Source: CALCKU01 sp964534845 (GTDB lineage Bacteria; Pseudomonadota; Alphaproteobacteria; Caulobacterales; Maricaulaceae). From it: a DNA stretch of 24,073 nucleotides. The position numbers and the translations under genes were made by a program. Shown here in pieces: positions 13,677 through 22,269 of this stretch. The notes under the pieces were generated by a model. That model made no database searches. It was given only the letters and a program-made list of their open reading frames with translations, and was not told the DNA's origin. Within the stretch, counting starts at the first letter, position 1, and every line of letters starts with the position of its first letter. The stretch is taken from positions 1 through 24,073 of the forward strand of contig CAZHPV010000037.1 of the NCBI GenBank assembly GCA_964534845.1, in the 5' to 3' direction.

Positions 13677-14402
13677 ATGTTGATTGAATTCATTACCCAA
13701 GCCACCAGCCTAGCACCGGCAAATGCTGGCGATTTTTCTTTTTTCTCTCTCTTTTTGAGAGCCGATTGGGTTGTTAAAGCCGTTATGATTATTCTGCTTA
13801 TGGCGTCCTTGTGGTCATGGGCGATTGCAATTGAAAAAATAATGACCTTCAGAACGCTTAAAAAGCGTGCGGAAAATTTTGAGGAAACGTTCTGGTCTGG
13901 CCGTACGCTGGACCAATTGGAGAAGGGTTTGGCAAGCGATGCCAAAGACCCAATGGCGCGTGTGTTTGCGGCAGCTATGCGCGAATGGAACGAAAGCAAG
14001 AAAAATCCTAAAAGTGACGCGGCCATTCTGTCCACCCGTGAGCGGATTGACCGTGTCATGTCTTTAGTCGTGAACCGCGAAATTTCAAAGGTGGAAGGCG
14101 GTTTGTCGGTTTTGGCTACTGTGGGTTCAGCATCGGTTTTCATCGGCTTGTTCGGAACAGTTTGGGGTATTATGAATGCGTTTAGAGCGATTGCAGTGTC
14201 GCAAAATACGAACCTTTCCGTCGTGGCGCCGGGTATTGCGGAGGCTCTATTTGCGACGGCATTAGGACTGATTGCAGCGATCCCCGCGGTTATCTTTTAT
14301 AATAAGTTCTCAAATGATGTTGATAAATATGCCGGGCGATTGGAAGGTTATGCAGACGAGCTTTCGGCGATATTGTCGCGTAAAATAAGCAAGGGAGCTT
14401 AA
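13677..14402 (+). CDS. tolQ: Tol-Pal system proton-channel subunit TolQ
   Basis: TolQ forms the inner-membrane proton channel with TolR that powers TolA, holding the outer membrane to the cell wall and aiding its constriction at division. The 241-residue protein has three membrane segments in the MotA/TolQ/ExbB pattern: about residues 31-53 (VKAVMIILLMASLWSWAIAI), about 142-163 (TVGSASVFIGLFGTVWGIMN) and about 175-202 (VAPGIAEALFATALGLIAAIPAV). The long cytoplasmic loop lies between the first two. The GLFGTVWGIM and GIAEALFATALGL motifs are diagnostic. ATG 13677 has only a weak, distant GGAAAG upstream. tolR starts 3 bp after the stop. Confidence 0.97.
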   Translation: MLIEFITQATSLAPANAGDFSFFSLFLRADWVVKAVMIILLMASLWSWAIAIEKIMTFRTLKKRAENFEETFWSGRTLDQLEKGLASDAKDPMARVFAAAMREWNESKKNPKSDAAILSTRERIDRVMSLVVNREISKVEGGLSVLATVGSASVFIGLFGTVWGIMNAFRAIAVSQNTNLSVVAPGIAEALFATALGLIAAIPAVIFYNKFSNDVDKYAGRLEGYADELSAILSRKISKGA

Positions 14403-14405
14403 CTT

Positions 14406-14843
14406 TTGGGTGTAAGTTTAGGAAATTCAAAGCGTTCTCGTCGCCGAACACGGCGTAATAAGCTAAATGCTGAAATAAATGTAACGCCTTTGGTGGATGT
14501 GATGTTGGTGCTGCTTATCGTTTTTATGATCGCAGCGCCCTTATTGTCTGTCGGCGTGCCCGTAGAGCTGCCTAAAACAGATGCTAAGTCTTTACCCTCC
14601 AAACAAGAGCCCATTACGATCACTGTTAATCAGTCAGGAGATATTTTCTTGCAGGATACGGAAGTCGGTCTTGATGATTTGGCGTCGCGGCTCGTCGCGA
14701 TTTCCGCCAATGGCTATGATGAACGCATTTATCTGAGGGCAGATGAAGCCAGTGATTACGGCGCGGTTATGAAAGTTATGGCGCGGGTTAATCAGGCAGG
14801 GTTTTCAAATCTGGGATTGGTGACGGACCCGATACAGCAATAG
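14406..14843 (+). CDS. tolR: Tol-Pal system protein TolR (TTG start)
   Basis: TolR is the single-pass ExbD-family partner of TolQ and carries the membrane Asp needed for proton use. In the 145-residue protein, a basic N-terminus (KRSRRRTRRNKLN) precedes INVTPLVDVMLVLLIVFMI, with the conserved Asp in PLVDVMLVLL, then a periplasmic domain ending KVMARVNQAGFSNLGLVTD. The start must be TTG at 14406, because the frame has no ATG or GTG before the membrane segment. GGGAG at 14393-14397, inside the end of tolQ, serves as ribosome site. The gap to tolQ is 3 bp and to tolA 4 bp, so the three are one transcription unit. Confidence 0.96.
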   Translation: MGVSLGNSKRSRRRTRRNKLNAEINVTPLVDVMLVLLIVFMIAAPLLSVGVPVELPKTDAKSLPSKQEPITITVNQSGDIFLQDTEVGLDDLASRLVAISANGYDERIYLRADEASDYGAVMKVMARVNQAGFSNLGLVTDPIQQ

Positions 14844-14847
14844 ATTT

Positions 14848-15699
14848 ATGACATATGGTTTACCGATATCCATCCTCTTGCATTGCGGGATAATTTTTGG
14901 CGGTTTACTCGTCTTCTCAAATAATATTGTACCCGTGTCCGAAGGAAAGGTTATCCCTGTCGAAATTATTTCGGTCGCAGATGAGACCAATATACGCGCC
15001 GCGTTAAAGGCCGACACTCCGGAAGATATAAAGGAGGAGGTGGAAACCCCTCTTACGCCAGAACGTCCACCTGAAACGCCGGTCGAAACCACGCCAGATG
15101 AAGAGGCTGAAACTTTGTTAAATCAGCCTGAGCCGGTAGAGGTTAAAGTAGCGGAGGCTGCGCTTCCTGAGGAAGTTGAGGAGCTTATCGATCCTGAAAT
15201 TGAGGATGTTTTAGAAAATGAACCAGAGGATAGCCCTCAGCCTCCGGCTTTTAATCTCAATAATATTGCCAATCTTATCGACAAATCCCGCAAGACCCAA
15301 CCAGAGAAAAATCAACAAGTCGCTTTAGAATCAGAGAAAAATCGCTACGCTTTTGCCAAAGTAGCTCGAGCGGAAGCCGGATTGGGCAGTGATTTGACCT
15401 TAAGCGAGGTCGATGCACTGCAATCCCGTATGTATCAGTGTTGGCGTATATCGGCCGATGCAAAAAATCCTGAGGAACTGATTGTGAGAGTTCGTGTGCA
15501 ACTTAATGAAAATGGGACTGTTAAAAATGCATCCTTACTTGATAAAGTGCGTATTAATACCTCGCGGAACGAATATTTAAAAATTGCGGCGCAAAGAGCG
15601 TTACGGGCCGTGTCAAAATGTGCGCCTTATGATTTTTTACCTGCTGAAAAATATGGTGTTTGGAAAGATATGGAATTAAGCTTCCGACCCGATGTCTAG
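14848..15699 (+). CDS. tolA: Tol-Pal system protein TolA, short acidic form
   Basis: TolA links the TolQR motor in the inner membrane to TolB/Pal at the outer membrane. The 283-residue protein has one N-terminal membrane segment (about 6-23), then an acidic, proline-rich stretch (about 45-140, repeated ETP, PEE and EPE words), a short basic/helical segment, and a C-terminal TolA/TonB-fold domain (about 185-283) with MYQCWRIS, VRVRVQLNENGTV and AQRALRAVSKCAPYDFLP. Cys198 and Cys258 are placed as in TolA domain III and probably form its disulfide. The middle is unlike the long Ala/Lys-rich helix of enteric TolA: shorter and strongly negative. The assignment rests on the C-terminal domain and the position between tolR and tolB. 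Confidence 0.92.
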   Translation: MTYGLPISILLHCGIIFGGLLVFSNNIVPVSEGKVIPVEIISVADETNIRAALKADTPEDIKEEVETPLTPERPPETPVETTPDEEAETLLNQPEPVEVKVAEAALPEEVEELIDPEIEDVLENEPEDSPQPPAFNLNNIANLIDKSRKTQPEKNQQVALESEKNRYAFAKVARAEAGLGSDLTLSEVDALQSRMYQCWRISADAKNPEELIVRVRVQLNENGTVKNASLLDKVRINTSRNEYLKIAAQRALRAVSKCAPYDFLPAEKYGVWKDMELSFRPDV

Positions 15700-15735
15700 A
15701 CTCAATAGGCTTAATCGGCCGCGAAAAGGAAAACT

Positions 15736-17055
15736 ATGAAACGTTTTTTCACTTATATTATTGTGTTTCTAACAGCTTTTATTGCGCTCAATCCTGGCGC
15801 AGCGAGTGCCCAGCTACAAGTGGATATTACAAAAGGAAATCTTGACCCTACGCCAATTGCTATTCCGGAATTTATAACCACGGATGCGCGCGTATCGCAG
15901 ATTGGTAAGGACCTTGCAGGCGTTGTCAGAGCCGATCTTGAGCGTTCCGGCTTGTTCAAAGCGCTCGACCCTGCCTCCTTTATTGAGCGTCAAACTGACA
16001 TTAATTACCAACCTACTTTCGCGGATTGGCGCGTCATTAGGGCCGAGGCCCTTGTCTCTGGCCGTATTGTAATGGAAACAGATCAGCGCTTACGGGTGGA
16101 ATTTCGATTATGGGATATTTTTGCCGGCCAACAATTAGCCGGGCTAAGGTTTGCTACGACGACGGATAATTGGCGGCGTATTGCCCATAAGGTTTCAGAC
16201 GCTATTTACGAAAAATTGACAGGTGAGGCGGGCTATTTTGACAGCCGTATCGTCTTTATCGATGAAACGGGTCCGAAAACGGACCGACGAAAGCGTCTGG
16301 CGATTATGGATCAGGATGGTGCCAATTCTCAAATGCTTCTTTCCGGTTCGCGTACAGTTATAACCCCGCGTTTCTCGCCTAATGCGCAGAAAATCACGTT
16401 TATGTCTTATGAAAGCGCGGTTCCGCAAATTTATTTATTGGATATTGAAACCGGACGACGTGAAATTCTAGGTGACTTTCCGGGAATGACTTTCGCGCCG
16501 CACTTCTCTCCTAAGGGCGATAAGGTCATTATGACGTTGTCGCGCCGAGGTAATAGCGATATATATGTCATGGACCTGTCTTCCAGATCGACAACGCGTT
16601 TGACGACTGATCCTGCTATTGATGTTTCCGCCAGCTACGCTCCGACGGGACGCGACATTGTCTTTAACTCTGACCGCGGCGGCTCCCCGCAACTTTATAC
16701 TATGCGCTCAGACGGTAGTAACGTTAAACGTATCAGCTTTGGCAAAGGACGATATTCTGCGCCGGTTTGGTCACCGCGGGGTGATCTGATTGCATTTGTT
16801 AAAAGCCAAAACGGGCAGTTTTCAATCGGTGTTATGAATACAGATGGGTCAGGTGAGCGTATTTTGACCACCAGCTATCTGGATGAAGGACCGACATGGT
16901 CGCCAAATGGACGCGTTATACTGTTTAGCCGTGAATCTCAGGGCCGAAACGCTAAAAGTGAAGTCTGGTCTATCGATCTTTCAGGACGCAATCTGCGTAA
17001 AATGCCAACGCCCGGACAAGCCTCTGATCCAGCTTGGTCGCCAATTTTGCCTTAA
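15736..17055 (+). CDS. tolB: Periplasmic translocation protein TolB
   Basis: TolB is a periplasmic protein that binds Pal and TolA in turn. The 439-residue precursor has a Sec signal ending AASA with cleavage after residue 25, then the N-terminal alpha/beta domain (PTPIAIPEF … VVRADLERSGLFKALDP) and a six-bladed beta-propeller seen as repeated PRFSPNAQKITFMSY, PHFSPKGDKVIMTLSR, ASYAPTGRDIVFNSDRGG, PVWSPRGDLIAF and PTWSPNGRVILFSR segments. AAGGA lies before ATG 15736. Normal length for the family. It lies 36 bp after tolA and 141 bp before pal. Confidence 0.98.
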   Translation: MKRFFTYIIVFLTAFIALNPGAASAQLQVDITKGNLDPTPIAIPEFITTDARVSQIGKDLAGVVRADLERSGLFKALDPASFIERQTDINYQPTFADWRVIRAEALVSGRIVMETDQRLRVEFRLWDIFAGQQLAGLRFATTTDNWRRIAHKVSDAIYEKLTGEAGYFDSRIVFIDETGPKTDRRKRLAIMDQDGANSQMLLSGSRTVITPRFSPNAQKITFMSYESAVPQIYLLDIETGRREILGDFPGMTFAPHFSPKGDKVIMTLSRRGNSDIYVMDLSSRSTTRLTTDPAIDVSASYAPTGRDIVFNSDRGGSPQLYTMRSDGSNVKRISFGKGRYSAPVWSPRGDLIAFVKSQNGQFSIGVMNTDGSGERILTTSYLDEGPTWSPNGRVILFSRESQGRNAKSEVWSIDLSGRNLRKMPTPGQASDPAWSPILP

Positions 17056-17196
17056 TTTTGTCCTTTTTGGCAAATATGCGAACAAACCGTCCCATGAAAT
17101 GAGCTCTCACGACAAGGTGAGCATTTTAGGCTTGATTGAATGGCCGTGGAATAGTTAACTGTTCCCAAGAACAAAAAATATAAAATGAGGACTATA

Positions 17197-17781
17197 ATGA
17201 CACTCAAACATCTCGCTCTAGCACTATCTGTTGTCTCCCTTTGCGCTTGTGCGTCTACGCCTGATCAGGTTATTGAACCCGTTGTGGCGCAGCAAGCACC
17301 TACTGTTGAGCCGACACCTGAGCCTGTATTTGTACAACCGGCTCCGGTAGAACGCGTTACCCAGGCCCCGATCGTAGCTCCCGTAACCAATCCTAATTTG
17401 CCCATTGCAGGTTCAGCAGCCGATTTCGCCTATCAAGCGGGAGATGACCGTGTCTATTTCGATTATAATCGACATGATTTAAATGCGCAGGCGCGCGCTA
17501 CGCTTGGTAAGCAAGCCGAATGGCTCAACCAATATGAAAGGGTTAGAGTTGTTATTGAGGGGAATGCAGATGAGCGCGGGACCCGCGAATATAACCTTGC
17601 ATTAGGTGCGCGGCGCGCAAATAGCGTAAAGGATTATCTTGTCAATCTGGGTGTTAAGCCCAATCGTTTGATTACAGTGTCTTACGGTAAAGAGCGTCCG
17701 ATAGATGGCCGCTCAAGTGATGATGGCTGGGCGCGTAACCGCAATAGTTACACGAATCTCGTTTCAGGCACGATTGGATAA
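17197..17781 (+). CDS. pal: Peptidoglycan-associated lipoprotein Pal
   Basis: Pal is an outer-membrane lipoprotein that grips peptidoglycan and partners TolB. From ATG 17197 the 194-residue protein begins MTLKHLALALSVVSLCAC with lipobox LCAC and lipidated Cys18; the Cys at -2 is unusual. A Pro/Val/Glu-rich tether follows (residues about 25-65), then the OmpA-type peptidoglycan-binding domain with VYFDYNRHDLN, VVIEGNADERGTREYNLALGARRA and ITVSYGKERP. ATG 17197 is preferred to ATG 17185 because GAGGA (17187-17191) sits at the right distance before it. A strong terminator follows the gene, so cpoB probably has its own promoter or depends on read-through. Confidence 0.96.
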   Translation: MTLKHLALALSVVSLCACASTPDQVIEPVVAQQAPTVEPTPEPVFVQPAPVERVTQAPIVAPVTNPNLPIAGSAADFAYQAGDDRVYFDYNRHDLNAQARATLGKQAEWLNQYERVRVVIEGNADERGTREYNLALGARRANSVKDYLVNLGVKPNRLITVSYGKERPIDGRSSDDGWARNRNSYTNLVSGTIG

Positions 17782-17805
17782 ATTGTTTGACACGGTAAAG
17801 CAGAT

Positions 17806-17840
17806 AAGAGGCGGTGTTATGCATTTGTTAACCGCCTTTT
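17806..17840 (+). terminator. Rho-independent terminator after pal
   Basis: The stem GGCGGT (17810-17815) / ACCGCC (17831-17836), extendable by flanking A/T pairs, has a 15-nt loop and is followed by TTTT. It lies 28 bp after the pal stop and would close the tolQ-pal transcript. Confidence 0.7.
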
Positions 17841-17933
17841 AATGCAATCCGCCCTATTTTCACCATGATAGTCAGGCTAAACAGATGATGTGTCTGTAGT
17901 CTGACTTTTTATTTGGTGTATATTGGAGACCTT

Positions 17934-18881
17934 ATGCGCGGATTTGCTTTACTTTTAACCACGACGTCTTTTCTGGTCGCGAGCCCTGTTTATGCGCAAA
18001 GCAAAAAAGAACTTGCGGCGCAGAGCTTAGCTCTCTCTGAGCGTATAGATGTTTTAGAAAGCCGGTTATTGACAGGAGACCCGGCGGCGGAACGCCTTAT
18101 GCAACGCATGGACGGATTGGAAACGTCCGTAAGAAATTTGACCGGAGAGGTCGAGCGCTTGCGATTTGAACGGGATAATCTCAGCTCGGAAAATGCAGCT
18201 TTACAAGAAGACCTGCAGGCATTGCAGGCATTATCCGATCGTATGGAAATCCACCTTGATGCTGTGGACCTTGTCAATGCAGAAAAGTCGTCCAGAACAA
18301 CAAGCCGAACCTATGGCGGCGACCAGACTTACGGCGGGACTCAGACCTATGACGGCACGACTTATGATGGGACGGTATCGTCCTCTCCCTCATATTCGCC
18401 ATCCACGACTTACTCCACTGGAGAGACAACGCGGCTAAGCGAAGTCCCCAATGCACCTGTTTATCGTGAAGCCACAATAGGTGTGCAGCAATCCTATACC
18501 GATCTTTCAGAATTACCGGCTTCGGGTAAGCAGAAACTTGCTGAAGGTGATTTTGCCGGTGCGCAAACTGCTTTCAAACAATATTTGGAATTTCAGCCTG
18601 AAGCGCCTGATATCGGCGAGGTTAGCTATTGGTTGGGCGAGACATATTATGTACGCGGTGGCTATACTGATGCAGCAGATTCTTATATTGCTTCTATGCG
18701 TAAGGACCCGACAGGGCCCAAAGCACCGGAGGCTATGATTAAGTTAGCGGCTGCGCTTAACCAACTTGGTAATCAGGAAGAGGCTTGTCAAACTTTAGCC
18801 AGTTTCCCGGCGCAATTCCCTGAGGCGGATGAATTTCTGCGCGATAAGGTTCGGGTCGAAAATTCCCGCGCCGGATGCTAG
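17934..18881 (+). CDS. cpoB: Cell division coordinator CpoB (YbgF), TPR protein
   Basis: CpoB is a periplasmic protein that links peptidoglycan synthesis and Tol-Pal-driven outer-membrane constriction. From ATG 17934 (GGAG at 17924-17927) the 315-residue precursor has a signal peptide ending VYA with cleavage after residue 21, a coiled coil (about 25-110, ending LSDRMEIHLDAVD), a low-complexity linker rich in Tyr, Thr, Gly and Ser (about 120-165), and a C-terminal TPR region (KLAEGDFAGAQTAFKQYL, EVSYWLGETYYVRGGYTDAA, KAPEAMIKLAAALNQLG). This is the standard layout. The linker with repeated TYGG and TYDG words is unusual. The in-frame TTG upstream at 17913 would spoil the signal peptide. The end overlaps tilS by 7 nt. 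Confidence 0.93.
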   Translation: MRGFALLLTTTSFLVASPVYAQSKKELAAQSLALSERIDVLESRLLTGDPAAERLMQRMDGLETSVRNLTGEVERLRFERDNLSSENAALQEDLQALQALSDRMEIHLDAVDLVNAEKSSRTTSRTYGGDQTYGGTQTYDGTTYDGTVSSSPSYSPSTTYSTGETTRLSEVPNAPVYREATIGVQQSYTDLSELPASGKQKLAEGDFAGAQTAFKQYLEFQPEAPDIGEVSYWLGETYYVRGGYTDAADSYIASMRKDPTGPKAPEAMIKLAAALNQLGNQEEACQTLASFPAQFPEADEFLRDKVRVENSRAGC

Positions 18882-20224
18882 CTCTGGACCTTACCCCTTA
18901 TTTAAATCAGAAGCTTGGGGCTTTGTGCCCGGATATAACGACCTCTAACGGCTTTGCGGTCGCTTACTCCGGCGGCGGCGACAGCACGGCTCTTTTGCAA
19001 GCCTTAAGGGATCATCCAGCATTAAAGCGTGTTTTTATCGTTGATCATGGCTTGCGAAAAGGCTCAGGCGAAGAAGCCCGTCAAGCCAAGACCTATGCGC
19101 AGTCGCTCGGCCTAGAAGCCCAAACTCTTGAATGGAACCCTCCAATAGGTTTGACATCGGGCTTGCAAGAAAAAGCCCGTAAGGCCCGTTATGGCCTGTT
19201 AGGTCAGGCGTGCCGCCAAGCGGGTATATCCTATTTGCTAACGGGGCATACACAAGATGATCAGGCTGAAACGGCTTTCATGCGTTATGAAAGAAATACG
19301 GATTGGCGCGGCGCGGCCGTTATGACCCCGATTTCAAGGCATAGCCTTTGGCCGGAATTGTCGAGCGTTACATTGGTGAGGCCTTTGCTTGATATATCGC
19401 GTCAAAGTTTGCGTGATTATAACCGCCTACATGATTGCCCTTATGTGGACGATCCTTCGAATGAAAACACCGACTTTACGCGCATTGCCGCCCGCCAATA
19501 TCTCAAACAACATCCGGTTATGAAAGCCGTAATGCTTGAACCCGTATCTGAGTTGCAAAAAGGTCTGGGCGAGGAAAAGGACATGATGCGTGAATGGGTA
19601 GTCCGGAATTTGGATTTGCACGCGGACGGCTATCTCTTATTTTCTCAAATCCCGCCTAGCCAGCTTCTCTATCACTTGGTTCGGTGTGTTGGTGGTTCAC
19701 ACCGTCATATTGCCCGCGATAAAATATACGGCCTTAGAGAGCGTATGAAATCAGCGGGTTTTAAGGGGGCCACATTAGGGGGATGTAAAATTGCGCCCCG
19801 TAAAAACGGATATATTATGGTGCGCGACATGCGCTTTTCCGCGCGCAAAGTGCGTAAAGCCGCGCAGTCAATCGACACACACGAAAAACTGCATGATCCA
19901 TTTGCACTAAATTCAATGGGCCATGGCTGCGGGTGGATATGGGATAATCGCTTTTCCGTGCAGGCCACCCGTTCCGATTGGCAAACTATCGCCTTATGTG
20001 CCTTGCCTTTTGCAGGACGTGAAATTACTGGGACGAAAAAGTTTAAGCATCAGAAACAAAAAATGGCAGACCGATTAAAATCCCTGCCAGACGCAGCGCG
20101 GCCCTCTTTGCCAGTGCATTATAATACCGTTTCGGGCAATTTGACTTTTGGAGAGGTTAACCAGCCAGACTTTACAGTAAAATCATTACTGTCCCAGCGC
20201 CTCACAGATATTTTATTCGTCTAA
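18875..20224 (+). CDS. tilS: tRNA(Ile)-lysidine synthetase TilS
   Basis: TilS converts C34 of the CAU-anticodon tRNA-Ile to lysidine using ATP and lysine, so the tRNA reads AUA instead of AUG; it is essential in most bacteria. The 449-residue protein has the PP-loop motif SGGGDS (32-37), FIVDHGLRKGSGEEA, the LLTGHTQDDQAETAFMR motif and DDPSNENTDFTRIAAR, all typical. The C-terminal region is less conserved. The ATG lies within the last codons of cpoB (ATGCTAG), so translation is probably coupled. tilS before ftsH after the tol-pal genes is a common alphaproteobacterial order. Confidence 0.96.
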   Translation: MLALDLTPYLNQKLGALCPDITTSNGFAVAYSGGGDSTALLQALRDHPALKRVFIVDHGLRKGSGEEARQAKTYAQSLGLEAQTLEWNPPIGLTSGLQEKARKARYGLLGQACRQAGISYLLTGHTQDDQAETAFMRYERNTDWRGAAVMTPISRHSLWPELSSVTLVRPLLDISRQSLRDYNRLHDCPYVDDPSNENTDFTRIAARQYLKQHPVMKAVMLEPVSELQKGLGEEKDMMREWVVRNLDLHADGYLLFSQIPPSQLLYHLVRCVGGSHRHIARDKIYGLRERMKSAGFKGATLGGCKIAPRKNGYIMVRDMRFSARKVRKAAQSIDTHEKLHDPFALNSMGHGCGWIWDNRFSVQATRSDWQTIALCALPFAGREITGTKKFKHQKQKMADRLKSLPDAARPSLPVHYNTVSGNLTFGEVNQPDFTVKSLLSQRLTDILFV

Positions 20225-20326
20225 CACAACAAAACTATATTATTTGTGTGAGAAAGACTTACCTTTTGTATAGCTATTACCTATATAGAGACTGAAAGCG
20301 CTTTTGCCCGGATTTGGAATAAGACT

Positions 20327-22234
20327 ATGAATATATCTATGCGTAACTTAGCTATTTGGGCTCTGATCGTAACAATGTTTTTTGTTATGATCTCAATGTC
20401 GCAAAATTCGCTGCAACCTACCACAAATAATGTGATGACCTATTCCGAGCTGTCCAAGGAAGTAAAAGGCGGTGCGATTATATCTGCAGAGATTGATTCA
20501 GATAGCGGTGTTATTGTCGGGAAAATGTCCAATGGTGATCCGTTTCGAGTTGTCGGGGCGAGATATAGCGATAAACCAGCGGAATTATTTGAAGAAAGTA
20601 ACGTCCCTTATGCGTTTAAGGAATTAAAGCGCACGAGCCCGCTTATTAATATTCTGGGTAGCCTCATTCCGATGATCTTGATAATCGGGATCGCTTTAAT
20701 GTTCATGCGCTCCATGCAGGGCGGTGGCCGTGGCGGGGCTATGAGTTTTGGTAAATCCCGAGCGAAATTACTGACAGAAACACAGGGAAAAGTAACATTT
20801 GACGATGTGGCGGGCGTCCAAAGCGCCAAGGAAGATCTCAAAGAAGTCGTTGAATTTCTTCAGGACCCGACAAAGTTCACCCGTTTGGGCGCAAAAATCC
20901 CGACGGGGGCCTTACTCATCGGCCCTCCGGGAACGGGTAAAACGTTGCTGGCCCGTGCTATTGCAGGTGAGGCTGGTGTACCATTTTTCACGATTTCCGG
21001 ATCTGATTTTGTCGAGATGTTTGTCGGTGTTGGTGCGTCGCGGGTACGCGATATGTTTGCAGATGCTCGTAAAAACGCGCCTTGTATTATCTTTATTGAC
21101 GAGATCGATGCGGTCGGGCGCCACCGCGGTGTCGGGACATCTGGCGGCCATGAAGAACGCGAACAAACCTTAAACCAGCTCCTTGTCGAAATGGACGGGT
21201 TTGACGGAAAAGAAGGTGTTATCATTATTGCGGCAACGAACCGTCCTGATGTGCTCGATAAGGCGCTACTTCGTCCGGGCCGCTTTGATCGTCAGATTGA
21301 GGTGCCTTATCCTGACATTCAGGGACGTGAGAAAATTCTTGAAGTTCATATGCGTGGTAAGCCGATTGGAGCCGATGTTGACGTACAATATATTGCGCGC
21401 GGCACGCCGGGTTTCTCTGGGGCTGATCTTGCCAATCTGGTTAATGAGGCGGCGCTCTTATCCGCGCGCCGCAATAAATTGAAAATCACCTTGCGTGAAT
21501 TTGAAGATGCAAGGGACAAGGTCATGATGGGAGCGGAGCGCCGCACATTGGCTATGACCGACGAGGAAAAGGAAATGACTGCTTATCACGAAGCCGGTCA
21601 TGCGATTGTGGGCCTTAACATGCAAGGCTCTCTGCCTATCCATAAAGCGACGATTATTCCGCGCGGGCGGGCTTTGGGCATGGTGCAATATATGCCCGAG
21701 CGTGACCAGATTTCACAAAGTCGTCAGGAAATGATTGCCCGTATGGCAATGGCAATGGGTGGACGAGCCGCCGAAGAAATTAAATTCGGATATGATAAGG
21801 TTACGTCTGGTGCCAGTTCCGATATTGAACAGGTTACGCGTATTGCAACGGCTATGGTAACAGAATGGGGCTTGTCCGATGAGGTTGGTCCGATTGCTTA
21901 TAAAGATACGGAACAGCAAAGCTTTATGCCGGGCATTGGGCGAGGCTCTTCTATTTCACCGGAAACGGCAAAGCTTATCGAGTCCGAGATCAAACGTTTC
22001 GTGACTGACGCCCATGATACGGCGACCAAAATTCTTAAAAAGAAAAAGAAAGACTGGGTCGCATTGGCGGAAGCTTTGCTTGAATATGAAACCCTTTCTG
22101 GCGATGAGATCACGGTGCTGCTCTCGGACGGCATTAAGCCCAAGCGGCCAGACGCCTCAAGCAAGCCCTCAGTGTCAGCTGTGCCGAAAACAGGTAAGCC
22201 GCGCCCCATTGGAGATACCCAAGCTGAAAGCTAG
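20327..22234 (+). CDS. ftsH: ATP-dependent zinc metalloprotease FtsH
   Basis: FtsH is a membrane-anchored AAA+ protease that degrades misfolded membrane proteins and regulators such as the heat-shock sigma factor. In the 635-residue protein two membrane segments (about 8-25 and 108-127) flank a periplasmic domain. Then come Walker A GPPGTGKT (199-206), Walker B FIDEID (256-261), the second region of homology (ATNRPDVLDKALLRPGRFDRQ) and the zinc site HEAGH (421-425), with Asp499 as the likely third ligand. The length and order are normal. ATG 20327 is followed by another in-frame ATG at residue 5; GGAATAAG is the nearest ribosome-site-like sequence. A 102-bp A/T-rich gap separates it from tilS and probably holds its promoter. 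folP follows after 35 bp. Confidence 0.98.
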   Translation: MNISMRNLAIWALIVTMFFVMISMSQNSLQPTTNNVMTYSELSKEVKGGAIISAEIDSDSGVIVGKMSNGDPFRVVGARYSDKPAELFEESNVPYAFKELKRTSPLINILGSLIPMILIIGIALMFMRSMQGGGRGGAMSFGKSRAKLLTETQGKVTFDDVAGVQSAKEDLKEVVEFLQDPTKFTRLGAKIPTGALLIGPPGTGKTLLARAIAGEAGVPFFTISGSDFVEMFVGVGASRVRDMFADARKNAPCIIFIDEIDAVGRHRGVGTSGGHEEREQTLNQLLVEMDGFDGKEGVIIIAATNRPDVLDKALLRPGRFDRQIEVPYPDIQGREKILEVHMRGKPIGADVDVQYIARGTPGFSGADLANLVNEAALLSARRNKLKITLREFEDARDKVMMGAERRTLAMTDEEKEMTAYHEAGHAIVGLNMQGSLPIHKATIIPRGRALGMVQYMPERDQISQSRQEMIARMAMAMGGRAAEEIKFGYDKVTSGASSDIEQVTRIATAMVTEWGLSDEVGPIAYKDTEQQSFMPGIGRGSSISPETAKLIESEIKRFVTDAHDTATKILKKKKKDWVALAEALLEYETLSGDEITVLLSDGIKPKRPDASSKPSVSAVPKTGKPRPIGDTQAES

Positions 22235-22269
22235 GTCTATTTTTAACCAGATTTTTCGCCCGCTTACCG

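Noticed and set aside
13646..14143. Minus-strand open frame of 165 codons over the start of tolQ
   Set aside because: Antisense to tolQ, Ser/Ala/Lys-rich without family features; shadow frame.
17160..17173. TGTTC-CCAA-GAACA palindrome before pal, considered as a LexA box
   Set aside because: Alphaproteobacterial LexA boxes are direct repeats with 7 bp between GTTC units; this is an inverted repeat with 4 bp between, more likely a chance hairpin.
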